From: Bacteroidota bacterium
GTDB taxonomy: Bacteria; Bacteroidota; Bacteroidia; UKL13-3
Direction: 5' to 3'
NCBI GenBank assembly: GCA_947460565.1
Contig: CANHJJ010000039.1
Span: 1 to 11,440, forward strand
Length of the DNA stretch: 11,440 nt
Numbering within the stretch: the stretch's first letter is position 1; each line of letters begins with the position of its first letter. Below, in pieces: positions 1-6,252 of this stretch. The notes beneath the pieces were generated by a model. That model made no database searches, was not told the DNA's origin, and saw nothing but the letters and a program-made list of their open reading frames with translations. The position numbers and the translations under genes are program-made.

Positions 1-153
1 AGAAAGTGTATCAATATCTTTTTGGTTTACCTTTGAATTAGACGTTGCTTCTAGGTATTTAATGTAATCAATTAGCCTTTGTAGTCCAAAGCTATCAACA
101 GACGAAGAAACCGTAATGGTAATTTGTTTGTTATTTATTTGTTCGATTAGCAT
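1..153 (-). CDS. Small antitoxin-like protein, N-terminal part only (runs off left edge)
   Basis: Fifty-one codons are open from an ATG at 151-153 to the window edge, so the C-terminus is missing. The visible protein begins MLIEQINNKQITITVSSSVD, followed by a predicted amphipathic helix (FGLQRLIDYIKYLEA) and a polar segment (NSKVNQKDIDTL). A short beta-strand followed by a helix and then a polar tail resembles the small antitoxins found throughout Bacteroidota, where a PIN or RelE-type toxin usually follows directly. If that holds, the toxin gene would lie just outside the window on the left. The gene is preceded by a near-consensus Bacteroidota promoter, with a predicted leader of about 15 bases. 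That makes a real gene likely. The antitoxin assignment is inference from general shape only; no catalytic or DNA-binding motif can be pointed to. Confidence 0.6.
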   Translation of the reverse strand, partial: MLIEQINNKQITITVSSSVDSFGLQRLIDYIKYLEATSNSKVNQKDIDTLS

Positions 154-171
154 GGCTTGAAATTTATATTT

Positions 172-202
172 CAAATGTAATGAAGTGCAATGGGTAAAGC
201 AA
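172..202 (-). promoter_or_regulatory. Bacteroidota-type promoter for the antitoxin-like gene
   Basis: Read on the minus strand, a perfect -7 element TACATTTG (172-179) lies 20 bases after a TTG (200-202), matching the TTG-N19..21-TAnnTTTG pattern of the Bacteroidota primary sigma factor. Transcription would start at about 168, giving a leader of roughly 15 bases before the ATG at 153. It lies immediately downstream of the aminotransferase stop, so the small gene can be expressed separately from the aminotransferase. Confidence 0.6.
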
Positions 203-211
203 GTTGCCTGG

Positions 212-1387
212 TTATAGGTTTCTTAAGATCACATCACAGGCCCAATGTATTTCGGATTCGGTAATGGTTAACGGAGGCGCTATTCGTATTTTGTTATTGG
301 CAAATAGAAACCAATCTGTTATCAAACCTTCATGTATACATGCTTGGATAACACTCAAATTTTGCTCAAAACTATGCAATTGAATACCCAACATTAAGCC
401 TTTACCGCTAACGTTAACAATATTAGGATGTACCAGTCTTTGTCTAAAAATAGCCTCCTTCTTTTCAACTTCATCCATCCACCCTTTTTCCAACAACTCT
501 TCAATACCAGCCAAGGCTGCTGCTGCCACCACAGGGTGTCCGCCAAAGGTAGTGATGTGCCCTAAAATGGGGTTGTCAGCCAATAGCATCATCTTATTTC
601 TTGAAGTAACAAAAGCTCCAATAGGCATGCCTGCCCCTAATGCCTTACCCAACAGTAGAACATCTGGAACAATTCCATGATGTTCAAAAGCAAACAATTT
701 GCCCGTCTTTCCCATACCCGTTTGTATCTCATCAAAAATCAACAGGGCGCAACACTCATCACACTTTTGCCTAAGGGCACTTAAAAAGTTAGTATTTCCC
801 GCTATATAACCTCCCTCACCTTGGACCACTTCAACAATTACAGCGGCTGTGCTATGCGTAATTTGTGATAAGGATGCAATGCTGTTGTAATCTATAAAGT
901 TAATGCCTGGTAACAAAGGCCTGAAGGCATTCTTATAATACTCGCTACTATTCAAACTCAAAGCAGCATGGGTGCTACCGTGATAAGCATTTCTGCAAGC
1001 AATAATTTCTGATTTACCTGTTACTCTTTTAGCCAATTTCATAGCTGCATCTACCGCTTCTGCCCCTGAATTAACTAGGTAAACAGAATCTAAACTAGCT
1101 GGTAATAAAGAACAAAGTTTTTGAGTAAGCAATACCTGCGGATGTTGCACAAATTCGCCATAAACCATCAGATGCATATAGGCATCAACTTGGGTTTTAA
1201 TGGCATTCTTCACCCTTTCGTTTCCATGTCCTAAACTACTTACACTGATGCCCGAAATAAGGTCGAGGTATTTTTTACCCTCTACATCATAAAGGTAATT
1301 TCCCTCTGCTTTTACTATTTCGAGCATAAGCGGAAAGTGCGTGGTTTGTGCCTGATGGGCTAAAAATAATTGTTTGTGACTTAACAT
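212..1387 (-). CDS. Class III (acetylornithine/ornithine/GABA-type) PLP-dependent aminotransferase
   Basis: This 391-residue protein has the normal length and full motif set of fold-type I class III aminotransferases, cytoplasmic enzymes that move an amino group from an omega-amino donor to an oxo-acid using pyridoxal phosphate. Visible landmarks are the phosphate-binding SGAE at 107-110, the ring-stacking YHG at 135-137, the VVQGEGGY segment at 187-194, the pyridine-binding Asp219 in FDEIQTG, the Schiff-base Lys248 in LLGKALGAGMPIGA, TTFGGHP at 279-285, and Arg368 in RIAPPL for carboxylate binding. Substrate cannot be read off: neighbours are not arginine-biosynthesis or GABA genes, so I withhold argD or gabT. 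The ATG start lies only a few bases after the terminator hairpin of the upstream gene, and no promoter of its own is clear. Expression by read-through, or from a promoter inside the upstream gene, is likely. The family assignment is firm; the physiological substrate is not. Confidence 0.93.
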   Translation of the reverse strand: MLSHKQLFLAHQAQTTHFPLMLEIVKAEGNYLYDVEGKKYLDLISGISVSSLGHGNERVKNAIKTQVDAYMHLMVYGEFVQHPQVLLTQKLCSLLPASLDSVYLVNSGAEAVDAAMKLAKRVTGKSEIIACRNAYHGSTHAALSLNSSEYYKNAFRPLLPGINFIDYNSIASLSQITHSTAAVIVEVVQGEGGYIAGNTNFLSALRQKCDECCALLIFDEIQTGMGKTGKLFAFEHHGIVPDVLLLGKALGAGMPIGAFVTSRNKMMLLADNPILGHITTFGGHPVVAAAALAGIEELLEKGWMDEVEKKEAIFRQRLVHPNIVNVSGKGLMLGIQLHSFEQNLSVIQACIHEGLITDWFLFANNKIRIAPPLTITESEIHWACDVILRNL

Positions 1388-1395
1388 GATTGCTT

Positions 1396-1425
1396 CTAAA
1401 AGAAAAAGCCGGTAATCCGGCTTTT
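1396..1425 (-). terminator. Intrinsic terminator of the 1448-1804 gene
   Basis: A perfect 9-bp stem (AAAAGCCGG at 1404-1412 with CCGGCTTTT at 1417-1425) closes a TAAT loop. On the minus strand it is followed by a T-rich run (TTTTTCTTTT) and lies about 22 bases after the stop of the acidic hypothetical gene. It also lies just upstream of the aminotransferase start on the same strand, so it may act as a partial terminator or attenuator between the two. Confidence 0.8.
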
Positions 1426-1447
1426 AGAATGTGTAAAATGATACTTT

Positions 1448-1804
1448 CTATTCGTCTTCGTCTTCACCCTTCCACTCATCTTCTGGACTTACCCACTCTT
1501 CACCTTCCATCATCTTGCGGTATTCCATTAATTCTTCGCGGTTGTATTTGTTATTATAATCAGCCAATAAGTCTATCAAATAACCAAGGTTGGCTTTTGG
1601 GTCTTCGCCTTCTGTGTATTCAAAAGTATATGTGCCGTTTTCTTCAATGTTTTCGTAGGCTAGTCTTACCATGCGCACGAAACCAGGCTCATCAAGGTTG
1701 GTCTTGATAAACTCTCTTAATTCTTTTAATTGTGCTACTAAGCTTTCAGCGTCAAAGTCTTTTTTGGCTATGGTTTTCTTAATGCTTTGTATTATTTGGT
1801 TCAT
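1448..1804 (-). CDS. Small acidic hypothetical protein (118 residues)
   Basis: I chose the ATG at 1802-1804 (MNQIIQSIKK...). The frame stays open further upstream to 1852, but those codons overlap the likely promoter and encode a Lys/Asn-rich stretch that looks non-coding. From this start the protein has 118 residues. The first half is predicted helical and charged (KKDFDAESLVAQLKELREFI), the middle has a short strand-like segment (NGTYTFEYTEG), and the tail from about residue 95 is strongly acidic (GEEWVSPEDEWKGEDEDE). There is no signal peptide, membrane segment or recognisable catalytic motif, so a small soluble cytoplasmic protein is expected. Its own promoter and strong terminator suggest an independently transcribed gene. 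I do not recognise the family. Confidence 0.75.
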   Translation of the reverse strand: MNQIIQSIKKTIAKKDFDAESLVAQLKELREFIKTNLDEPGFVRMVRLAYENIEENGTYTFEYTEGEDPKANLGYLIDLLADYNNKYNREELMEYRKMMEGEEWVSPEDEWKGEDEDE

Positions 1805-1824
1805 GTAATTTTGTTTTTTCGGGT

Positions 1825-1854
1825 GCAAAATAGTTTTATTCGTCTTAAGCACAA
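1825..1854 (-). promoter_or_regulatory. Bacteroidota-type promoter for the 1448-1804 gene
   Basis: On the minus strand a TTG (1852-1854) is followed after 19 bases by TATTTTGC (1825-1832), a near match to TAnnTTTG with one T missing. The predicted start near 1822 gives a leader of under 20 bases to the ATG at 1804 and excludes the longer reading frame that begins at 1852. Confidence 0.45.
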
Positions 1855-1896
1855 AAATAATAGCCGTAAATCATGGTATTGTGGTAAAAAAAATCC

Positions 1897-2004
1897 ATGA
1901 AAATTATTCTTCAGTTTGCACTTCTTGGAATTTCCATCCTATACGTTGTTTATGTAACAACCCATTTCAGGACGAGAGAGGAGCATAAAAAAGGGCATTG
2001 CTAA
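1897..2004 (+). CDS. Possible 35-residue single-pass membrane peptide
   Basis: An ATG-started frame of 35 codons encodes one hydrophobic segment (about residues 3-21, ILQFALLGISILYVVYV) followed by a basic, polar tail (HFRTREEHKKGHC). The N-in or N-out orientation is open; the positive tail would favour a cytoplasmic C-terminus. An A-rich stretch (TAAAAAAAATCC) precedes the ATG, which suits a Bacteroidota start. No matching promoter was found. The last codons and the stop are formed by the hairpin that serves as the gcvH terminator on the other strand, so the frame may exist by chance. It is the only candidate coding content on the plus strand between the two minus-strand genes. Confidence 0.35.
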   Translation: MKIILQFALLGISILYVVYVTTHFRTREEHKKGHC

Positions 2005-2017
2005 TTTATCAATGCCC
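1987..2017 (-). terminator. Intrinsic terminator of gcvH
   Basis: An exact 8-bp inverted repeat, GGGCATTG (1993-2000) and CAATGCCC (2010-2017), has a 9-base loop. On the minus strand it is followed by TTTTTT (complement of 1987-1992). It lies about 25 bases downstream of the gcvH stop. The plus strand has no T-run after the hairpin, so it works in the gcvH direction only. Confidence 0.85.
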
Positions 2018-2042
2018 AATTAATCCTAATGAATCTAATGAA

Positions 2043-2420
2043 TTAGTGAACCAATCCTTTATAATCAGCAGCACTTAGTAAAGAGGCCACCTCATCCTTA
2101 TTAGCAATGGTAGCTTTTATCATCCAGCCTTCGCCATAAGCATCGTTGTTTACATTTTCTGGCGCAGCATCTAAACCTGCATTCACTTCCAAAACCTCAC
2201 CCGTTAAAGGCATAAACAAATCAGAAACCGTTTTTACAGCTTCAACCGTACCAAACACATCATGTTGGTTAACGGTTTTGCCTTTGGTAGCAATATCTAC
2301 ATAAACAATATCGCCCAATTCTTTTTGAGCAAAATCAGTAATACCAATATAGCAAACATCGCCTTCTACGCGAATCCACTCATGGTCTTTGGTGTAAAGT
2401 AAATTTTCAGGAAAATTCAT
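2043..2420 (-). CDS. gcvH: Glycine cleavage system H protein
   Basis: GcvH is the lipoylated carrier of the glycine cleavage complex: it takes the aminomethyl group left after glycine decarboxylation by the P protein and presents it to the T and L proteins. The 125-residue length is typical. The start MNFPENLLYTKDHEWI, the GITDFAQKELGDIV segment (25-39), the lipoylation site Lys63 in GTVEAVKTVSDLFMP, and the C-terminal NNDAYGEGWMIK stretch are all family hallmarks. No gcvP, gcvT or lipoate-attachment gene is in the window, so it is a stand-alone unit with its own terminator. The promoter is uncertain: the best candidate, TTTATTTG at 2467-2474 on the minus strand, lacks a well-spaced TTG. Confidence 0.97.
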   Translation of the reverse strand: MNFPENLLYTKDHEWIRVEGDVCYIGITDFAQKELGDIVYVDIATKGKTVNQHDVFGTVEAVKTVSDLFMPLTGEVLEVNAGLDAAPENVNNDAYGEGWMIKATIANKDEVASLLSAADYKGLVH

Positions 2421-2524
2421 TTTTTAGCTTTTTTAAAATTTGCAGCTAATTTAAAGTTTCGGGTGACAAATAAAAATGTATGTTTTATCATGTAATGGGT
2501 TAAATTTTTTTTACAATGTATTAT

Positions 2525-2558
2525 TTGTTAGCTATTACCAACCAAATATATAATTTTG
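2525..2558 (+). promoter_or_regulatory. Candidate promoter for the secreted T9SS protein gene
   Basis: TAATTTTG at 2551-2558 is a perfect TAnnTTTG element. A TTTG (2524-2527) lies 23 bases before it, slightly farther than the usual 19-21. The predicted transcription start, about 2562-2565, falls directly before the TTG start codon at 2566, which would make the message almost leaderless. Confidence 0.4.
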
Positions 2559-2565
2559 AATCTCC

Positions 2566-4947
2566 TTGAAGCCAATTTTTTCTATATTGTTTGTGTGCCT
2601 TGTGTCGATGAAAAGCTACTCTACACATATTGTTGGGGGTGGTTTTGCACTAAAACGCCTATCAGGCAATTCATACGAACTAACTATGAATTATTTAGGA
2701 GATTGCTTGAATGGCACCCAGCAAGCCTTTGCTCAAGATCAATCAGACATGTCAGTGGGTATTTTTGATAAGGGAACGAACGCCAGAAAAACAATCGTTT
2801 CTTTGTCCTTTATAAGCAAAAAAGTATTGGCTTTCGCCACAGATAGCTGTGCAAAAACAATCAAAGCCTGCACAGAATTTTACCTATTTAAAAAAACCAT
2901 TACCCTTGACCCAAAAATTTACAACAATACCGCTGGATACTATATCAGTTGGGAGCGCTGTTGTAGAAACAATGTAATTGCCAATATTGTCAATCCTGGA
3001 GGGGCTGCCATGGTTTTTTATATGGAGTTCCCCCCTGTGGCATTTATAACCAATTCTTCTCCATATTTTACCAATAATCCAAATACCCTGCTTTGTGCCG
3101 ATGGTGATTTTACCTACAACTTAAACTACAAAGACGATGATAACGACCAATTGAAATTCTCTTTGGCAGACCCCTTAAATGGAAACTTAAATTCTAACAA
3201 TCCTAATAATGGCGGGAATCCCGCGTCAGGCCCTTATAATCCTGTTCAGTGGGCAAGTGGCTATTCGGCAACCAATGCCATCCTTGGAGCTCCATCTCTA
3301 TCAATAGATGCCAATACCGGTCAAATTTCCGTTACCCCCACCGTAATTGGTGTGTTTATTGCTTCCATAAAAGTGGAAGAGTTTAGGTTCGGAAAAAAAA
3401 TTGGTGAGGTAAGACTTGAATTACAATTTACAATAGGTAATTGCCCCAATTTACCACCAAGTGTGATAACGCTAAACGACTCGGCATCAAACCAAGAAAT
3501 TGCCTATTTTGATGTTCAAATCCCCAAAGAAATGTGTTTTAGAATAAACAGCACCGATACAAAAGATTCAATTTATCTTAAAGTTAGTTCGCCCGTTTTT
3601 TCAAACGATACCATTACAAGCTACCCAGATATTGATACTATTTCAGGTGGGTATTTGAGCATTAACAAAAGGTTTTGTTGGAAAACAGATTGCAGTCTAA
3701 GGGGAATGGGTCGTGTTCCATTCTATTTGACACTCAAAGACAATGGTTGTCCGAGCCCAAGAAGTGCAAAGAAGAATGTTTATATAAACATCATCGACAT
3801 GCCTATTGTAAACCCAAACAGCCTGCTTTGCTTAACTCTAGCAGATAACCAAACCATTGTTTATTGGGGTGATAGCACGGGTAACAATCCTTATTTTAAA
3901 CAGTATAATTTATACCGAGGTGTTGATTACAAGAACTGGGTGCTTGTTGATTCAATCACAAATAAAAATCAGAGAAGTTATACTGACAAAAATACGCCTA
4001 ACAATAAAACGATAAATTATACATACATGATGCGGGCAGTTAATTATTGTGGCATTCAAGGACCTCCTTCAGATACCCTTAGCACTTTTGAACAATTGGT
4101 TGCTGCACCAGCTGTACAAAAAATAAACTTTGTAACCGTAACACCTGACGACAAAAGCATAAAAATATGTTGGCCGCAAACCAATGAAAAAGATTTCGCC
4201 AAGTATTACCTTTACCGCACATCAAAGGAAAAAACACCTTATACATTATTAAAAGTATATGAATGGCCCAATGATACTTCCTATCAAGATTTTAATGTAA
4301 GTGTGGATGATACATCATACTGTTACTACGTGATTATGCGAGATACTTGCGATAATTACAGCCCCTATGGACAAATTTCTTGTAGCATTTTACTTAAAGG
4401 ATATAGTGAAAACTTTGTTAATACAGTTTGGTGGAATCCTTATAAAACATGGGAAAAAGGAGTAAATAGTTACGAGATTTGGCGAAGCGATGCCGTAACA
4501 CCATTTCAAAATATCGTTTCTATTGATACTACAAAAACCGAATACGCAGATAGCAAATTAAACATAGACGAAGGTATGTTTAACTATTTCGTTAATGCCA
4601 TAGAATCTTCCACCATAACCTCTCTGAATTCATCATTTGTTAGCCGCTCAAATAATGTACAGGTCAGAATAGCACCTATTGTTTACGCCCCATCTGCATT
4701 CTCGGCCAATGGAGACAATATAAACGACAAATTTAAATGGTCGGCTGTATACACCAAAGATATGAATATCAAGGTTTTTAACCGATGGGGTCAACTTATT
4801 TTTGAAACCAACGATAAAAAAGCCTATTGGGATGGCACTGTTAATGGGCTGCCAGCACCCGTTGACGTTTATCACTACATCATTTATTACTCAGGTTACG
4901 ATGGCAGCAGCAATACTGTCAATGGAAATCTCACTTTGTTGAGATAA
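2566..4947 (+). CDS. Secreted protein with fibronectin-III-like modules and gliding-motility-type (T9SS type B) C-terminal sorting domain
   Basis: The 793-residue product starts with a signal peptide (MKPIFSILFVCLVSMKSYS, likely cut before THIVGGG). An in-frame stop at 2557-2559 leaves TTG at 2566 as the only start that keeps this signal; the ATG at 2608 would remove it. The THIVGG opening followed by YELTMNYLGDC is common in large Bacteroidota surface proteins. Residues about 20-415 are Cys- and Asn-rich with an NNPNNGG linker near 215. About 419-700 hold three fibronectin-III-like units, each with an I-x-W strand and a YxLYR or YEIWR motif. Residues 706-793 are a clear gliding-motility C-terminal domain: VYAPSAFSANGDNIND, KVFNRWGQLIFE, WDGTVNGLPAP, DVYHYII, GNLTLLR. 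Known biology of that domain is export across the outer membrane by the type IX system and surface attachment or release. Role: surface adhesin or structural protein by inference. No catalytic motif is seen. Confidence 0.9.
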   Translation: MKPIFSILFVCLVSMKSYSTHIVGGGFALKRLSGNSYELTMNYLGDCLNGTQQAFAQDQSDMSVGIFDKGTNARKTIVSLSFISKKVLAFATDSCAKTIKACTEFYLFKKTITLDPKIYNNTAGYYISWERCCRNNVIANIVNPGGAAMVFYMEFPPVAFITNSSPYFTNNPNTLLCADGDFTYNLNYKDDDNDQLKFSLADPLNGNLNSNNPNNGGNPASGPYNPVQWASGYSATNAILGAPSLSIDANTGQISVTPTVIGVFIASIKVEEFRFGKKIGEVRLELQFTIGNCPNLPPSVITLNDSASNQEIAYFDVQIPKEMCFRINSTDTKDSIYLKVSSPVFSNDTITSYPDIDTISGGYLSINKRFCWKTDCSLRGMGRVPFYLTLKDNGCPSPRSAKKNVYINIIDMPIVNPNSLLCLTLADNQTIVYWGDSTGNNPYFKQYNLYRGVDYKNWVLVDSITNKNQRSYTDKNTPNNKTINYTYMMRAVNYCGIQGPPSDTLSTFEQLVAAPAVQKINFVTVTPDDKSIKICWPQTNEKDFAKYYLYRTSKEKTPYTLLKVYEWPNDTSYQDFNVSVDDTSYCYYVIMRDTCDNYSPYGQISCSILLKGYSENFVNTVWWNPYKTWEKGVNSYEIWRSDAVTPFQNIVSIDTTKTEYADSKLNIDEGMFNYFVNAIESSTITSLNSSFVSRSNNVQVRIAPIVYAPSAFSANGDNINDKFKWSAVYTKDMNIKVFNRWGQLIFETNDKKAYWDGTVNGLPAPVDVYHYIIYYSGYDGSSNTVNGNLTLLR

Positions 4948-4969
4948 TGAGCTGTTAACAACCGCCCGC

Positions 4970-4978
4970 TTATCCACA
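4970..4978 (+). promoter_or_regulatory. Single perfect DnaA-box consensus (TTATCCACA)
   Basis: The 9-mer matches the DnaA box consensus TTATNCACA exactly and lies in the intergenic space after the secreted-protein gene. A weak inverted look-alike, TGTTAACAA, sits a few bases before it (4954-4962). No cluster of further boxes and no dnaA, dnaN or other origin genes are present, so this is most likely an isolated or chance site rather than an origin. Confidence 0.25.
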
Positions 4979-5105
4979 CCTTTCTAACATTTTTCGTTCG
5001 ACTGTTGATTTCTATGTTATTTAGTCATCAATTATGTTAAGAATTATAAACGGAAGCCAAAGGCGAAAAGTCTAATTTTACAGCCAGATAAAAGCAATAT
5101 ATTTT

Positions 5106-5483
5106 ATGAGTAAAACAGACGATAAACCAGTAATTATAGCTAAGCGCAAAAACATTCAAATCATTTTTGATTACTGCTTAGATCAAAAAATAGAATTCAA
5201 AGTAAGCCCCAGAACGATAAGCAATGACGAATGGGAACTTGAATTAAGCATCGACTCTATTAAAATGGCTATTGCCTTAGGTATGTTTGTTCGTGAAAAC
5301 AAATTAGATATGCATGGGATGGGTGAATTCTCAAAACCTAAGCCAGTAAACAATGGTAAAAAAATAGAAGAAAAAGAGAAAACAATTGCTCCCGCACCAA
5401 GTCTTACCGACCTAATGTCGGGTCTAGTGACTGAAGAGCCTGCAAATGCATTAAATTTAGACCTGAACGCTAACAATAACTAA
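5106..5483 (+). CDS. Hypothetical soluble protein (125 residues)
   Basis: An ATG-started gene of 125 residues follows 158 intergenic bases and ends before a strong terminator, so it is probably a single-gene transcript. Residues 1-75 look folded, with alternating strands and a helix (KNIQIIFDYCLDQKIEFKVS, ELELSIDSIKMAIALGMFVRENKL). Residues 76-125 are a low-complexity tail, first Lys/Glu-rich (GKKIEEKEK), then Ala/Pro (APAPSLTDLMSGL), then Asn/Leu-rich (ALNLDLNANNN). There is no signal peptide, transmembrane segment or known motif, so a cytoplasmic location is expected. A degenerate -7-like TAATTTTA lies at 5073-5080, without a spaced TTG. I do not recognise the family. Coding is supported by codon-like composition and by the terminator placement. 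Confidence 0.75.
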   Translation: MSKTDDKPVIIAKRKNIQIIFDYCLDQKIEFKVSPRTISNDEWELELSIDSIKMAIALGMFVRENKLDMHGMGEFSKPKPVNNGKKIEEKEKTIAPAPSLTDLMSGLVTEEPANALNLDLNANNN

Positions 5484-5541
5484 GCATAGATTGGTTGTTG
5501 CCATATAATCCAAGTTTAGGATTTGATTGATTACACAAAAT

Positions 5542-5568
5542 AAGGGAGCCGCCAGCTCCCTTTTTTGT
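5542..5568 (+). terminator. Intrinsic terminator after the 5106-5483 gene
   Basis: AAGGGAGC (5542-5549) pairs with GCTCCCTT (5555-5562) around a CGCCA loop, and the stem runs straight into a T6 tract ending TTTTTTGTT. It lies about 60 bases after the stop codon and separates the hypothetical gene from aat. Confidence 0.88.
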
Positions 5569-5576
5569 TCTAGTTT

Positions 5577-5609
5577 TTGTGGCATTTTCCCTAATAAAAA
5601 CTAATATTG
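5577..5609 (+). promoter_or_regulatory. Candidate promoter for aat
   Basis: A TTG at 5577-5579 is followed after 22 bases by TAATATTG (5602-5609), one mismatch from TAnnTTTG. It lies between the preceding terminator and the GTG start at 5614. The predicted transcription start falls at or next to the start codon. Confidence 0.35.
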
Positions 5610-5613
5610 GAAA

Positions 5614-6252
5614 GTGTTTTACCTGCTAGAAAACAAGTTTCCTCCAATAGAATATGCCGACCCAAATGGACTTTTAGCCATTGGTGGAATATTAAGTTCT
5701 CCCATGATTTTAAACGCTTATACCAATGGCATTTTTCCCTGGTATAGCGAAGATGAACCTATTTTGTGGTATAGTCCAAACCCCCGATGCGTGTTATTTC
5801 CTAAAGATGTGTATGTTTCAAAATCAATGAAGCAGATCCTGCATCGCCATACATTTGATTTTAGCATCAACACCTGTTTTGAGGATGTCATTGAAAACTG
5901 CAGAAAACTTCGTGAAGACACTGGCACTTGGTTAGGCAATGATATGATAGGGGCTTATACGCGTTTGCACAACGAGGGCTTTGCGCATTCAATTGAGGTA
6001 TGGCAAAATGGACAATTAGTAGGCGGTTTATATGGATTGGCTATCGGCAAAGTTTTTTTTGGCGAAAGCATGTTTAGCCTTGTAAGCAATGCATCAAAAG
6101 CTGCGCTTATTTTTCTTTGCACATTTTTAGATGAAGATGGGTTCGAAATTATAGATTGTCAAGTAAGCAACCCTCACCTCTTAAGCATGGGGGCAATTGA
6201 AATAGATAGGAATATATTTATCAAAAGGATAAAAGAAGCTATTACTTATTAA
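5614..6252 (+). CDS. aat: Leucyl/phenylalanyl-tRNA--protein transferase
   Basis: Aat transfers Leu or Phe from aminoacyl-tRNA onto the N-terminal Arg or Lys of proteins in the cytoplasm, creating an N-degron that ClpS delivers to a Clp protease. The 212-residue protein carries all family blocks: FPPIEYADPNGLLAIGG (9-25), NGIFPWYSEDEPILWYSPNPR (38-58), TGTWLGNDMIGAYTRLH (103-119), and YGLAIGKVFFGESMFS (140-155). Glu151 (GES) and Asp181 (IIDCQ) are 30 residues apart, as are the E. coli catalytic-site residues Glu156 and Asp186. The start is GTG: an in-frame TAA at 5602-5604 leaves no ATG, and the next Met (residue 31) would remove the conserved N-terminal block. It is slightly shorter than the E. 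coli enzyme. No clpS or clpA is nearby. Its stop is directly adjacent to that of the S41 peptidase on the other strand, with no terminator between. Confidence 0.95.
   Translation: MFYLLENKFPPIEYADPNGLLAIGGILSSPMILNAYTNGIFPWYSEDEPILWYSPNPRCVLFPKDVYVSKSMKQILHRHTFDFSINTCFEDVIENCRKLREDTGTWLGNDMIGAYTRLHNEGFAHSIEVWQNGQLVGGLYGLAIGKVFFGESMFSLVSNASKAALIFLCTFLDEDGFEIIDCQVSNPHLLSMGAIEIDRNIFIKRIKEAITY

Noticed and set aside
1390..1707. Plus-strand frame opposite the acidic hypothetical gene
   Set aside because: Antisense shadow with Leu/Arg/Cys-rich composition. The minus-strand gene has a promoter, a terminator and a better protein composition.
1805..1852. Upstream extension of the acidic hypothetical gene
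   Set aside because: It overlaps the candidate promoter and encodes Lys/Asn-rich, non-protein-like sequence; the ATG at 1804 is preferred.
2467..2474. TTTATTTG as a gcvH promoter -7 element
   Set aside because: One mismatch to TAnnTTTG, and no TTG at 19-22 bases upstream; not strong enough to list as a feature.
2556..2768. A second plus-strand frame starting TTG and overlapping the signal-peptide region of the secreted protein
   Set aside because: It encodes a Cys/Trp-rich sequence with no family features and lies out of frame with the clearly coding 793-residue protein; it is a shadow.
3212..3224. GC-rich near-palindrome (GCGGGAATCCCGC) inside the secreted protein gene
   Set aside because: It lies within the Asn/Gly linker codons, has no T-run and no second copy seen; probably codon-driven.
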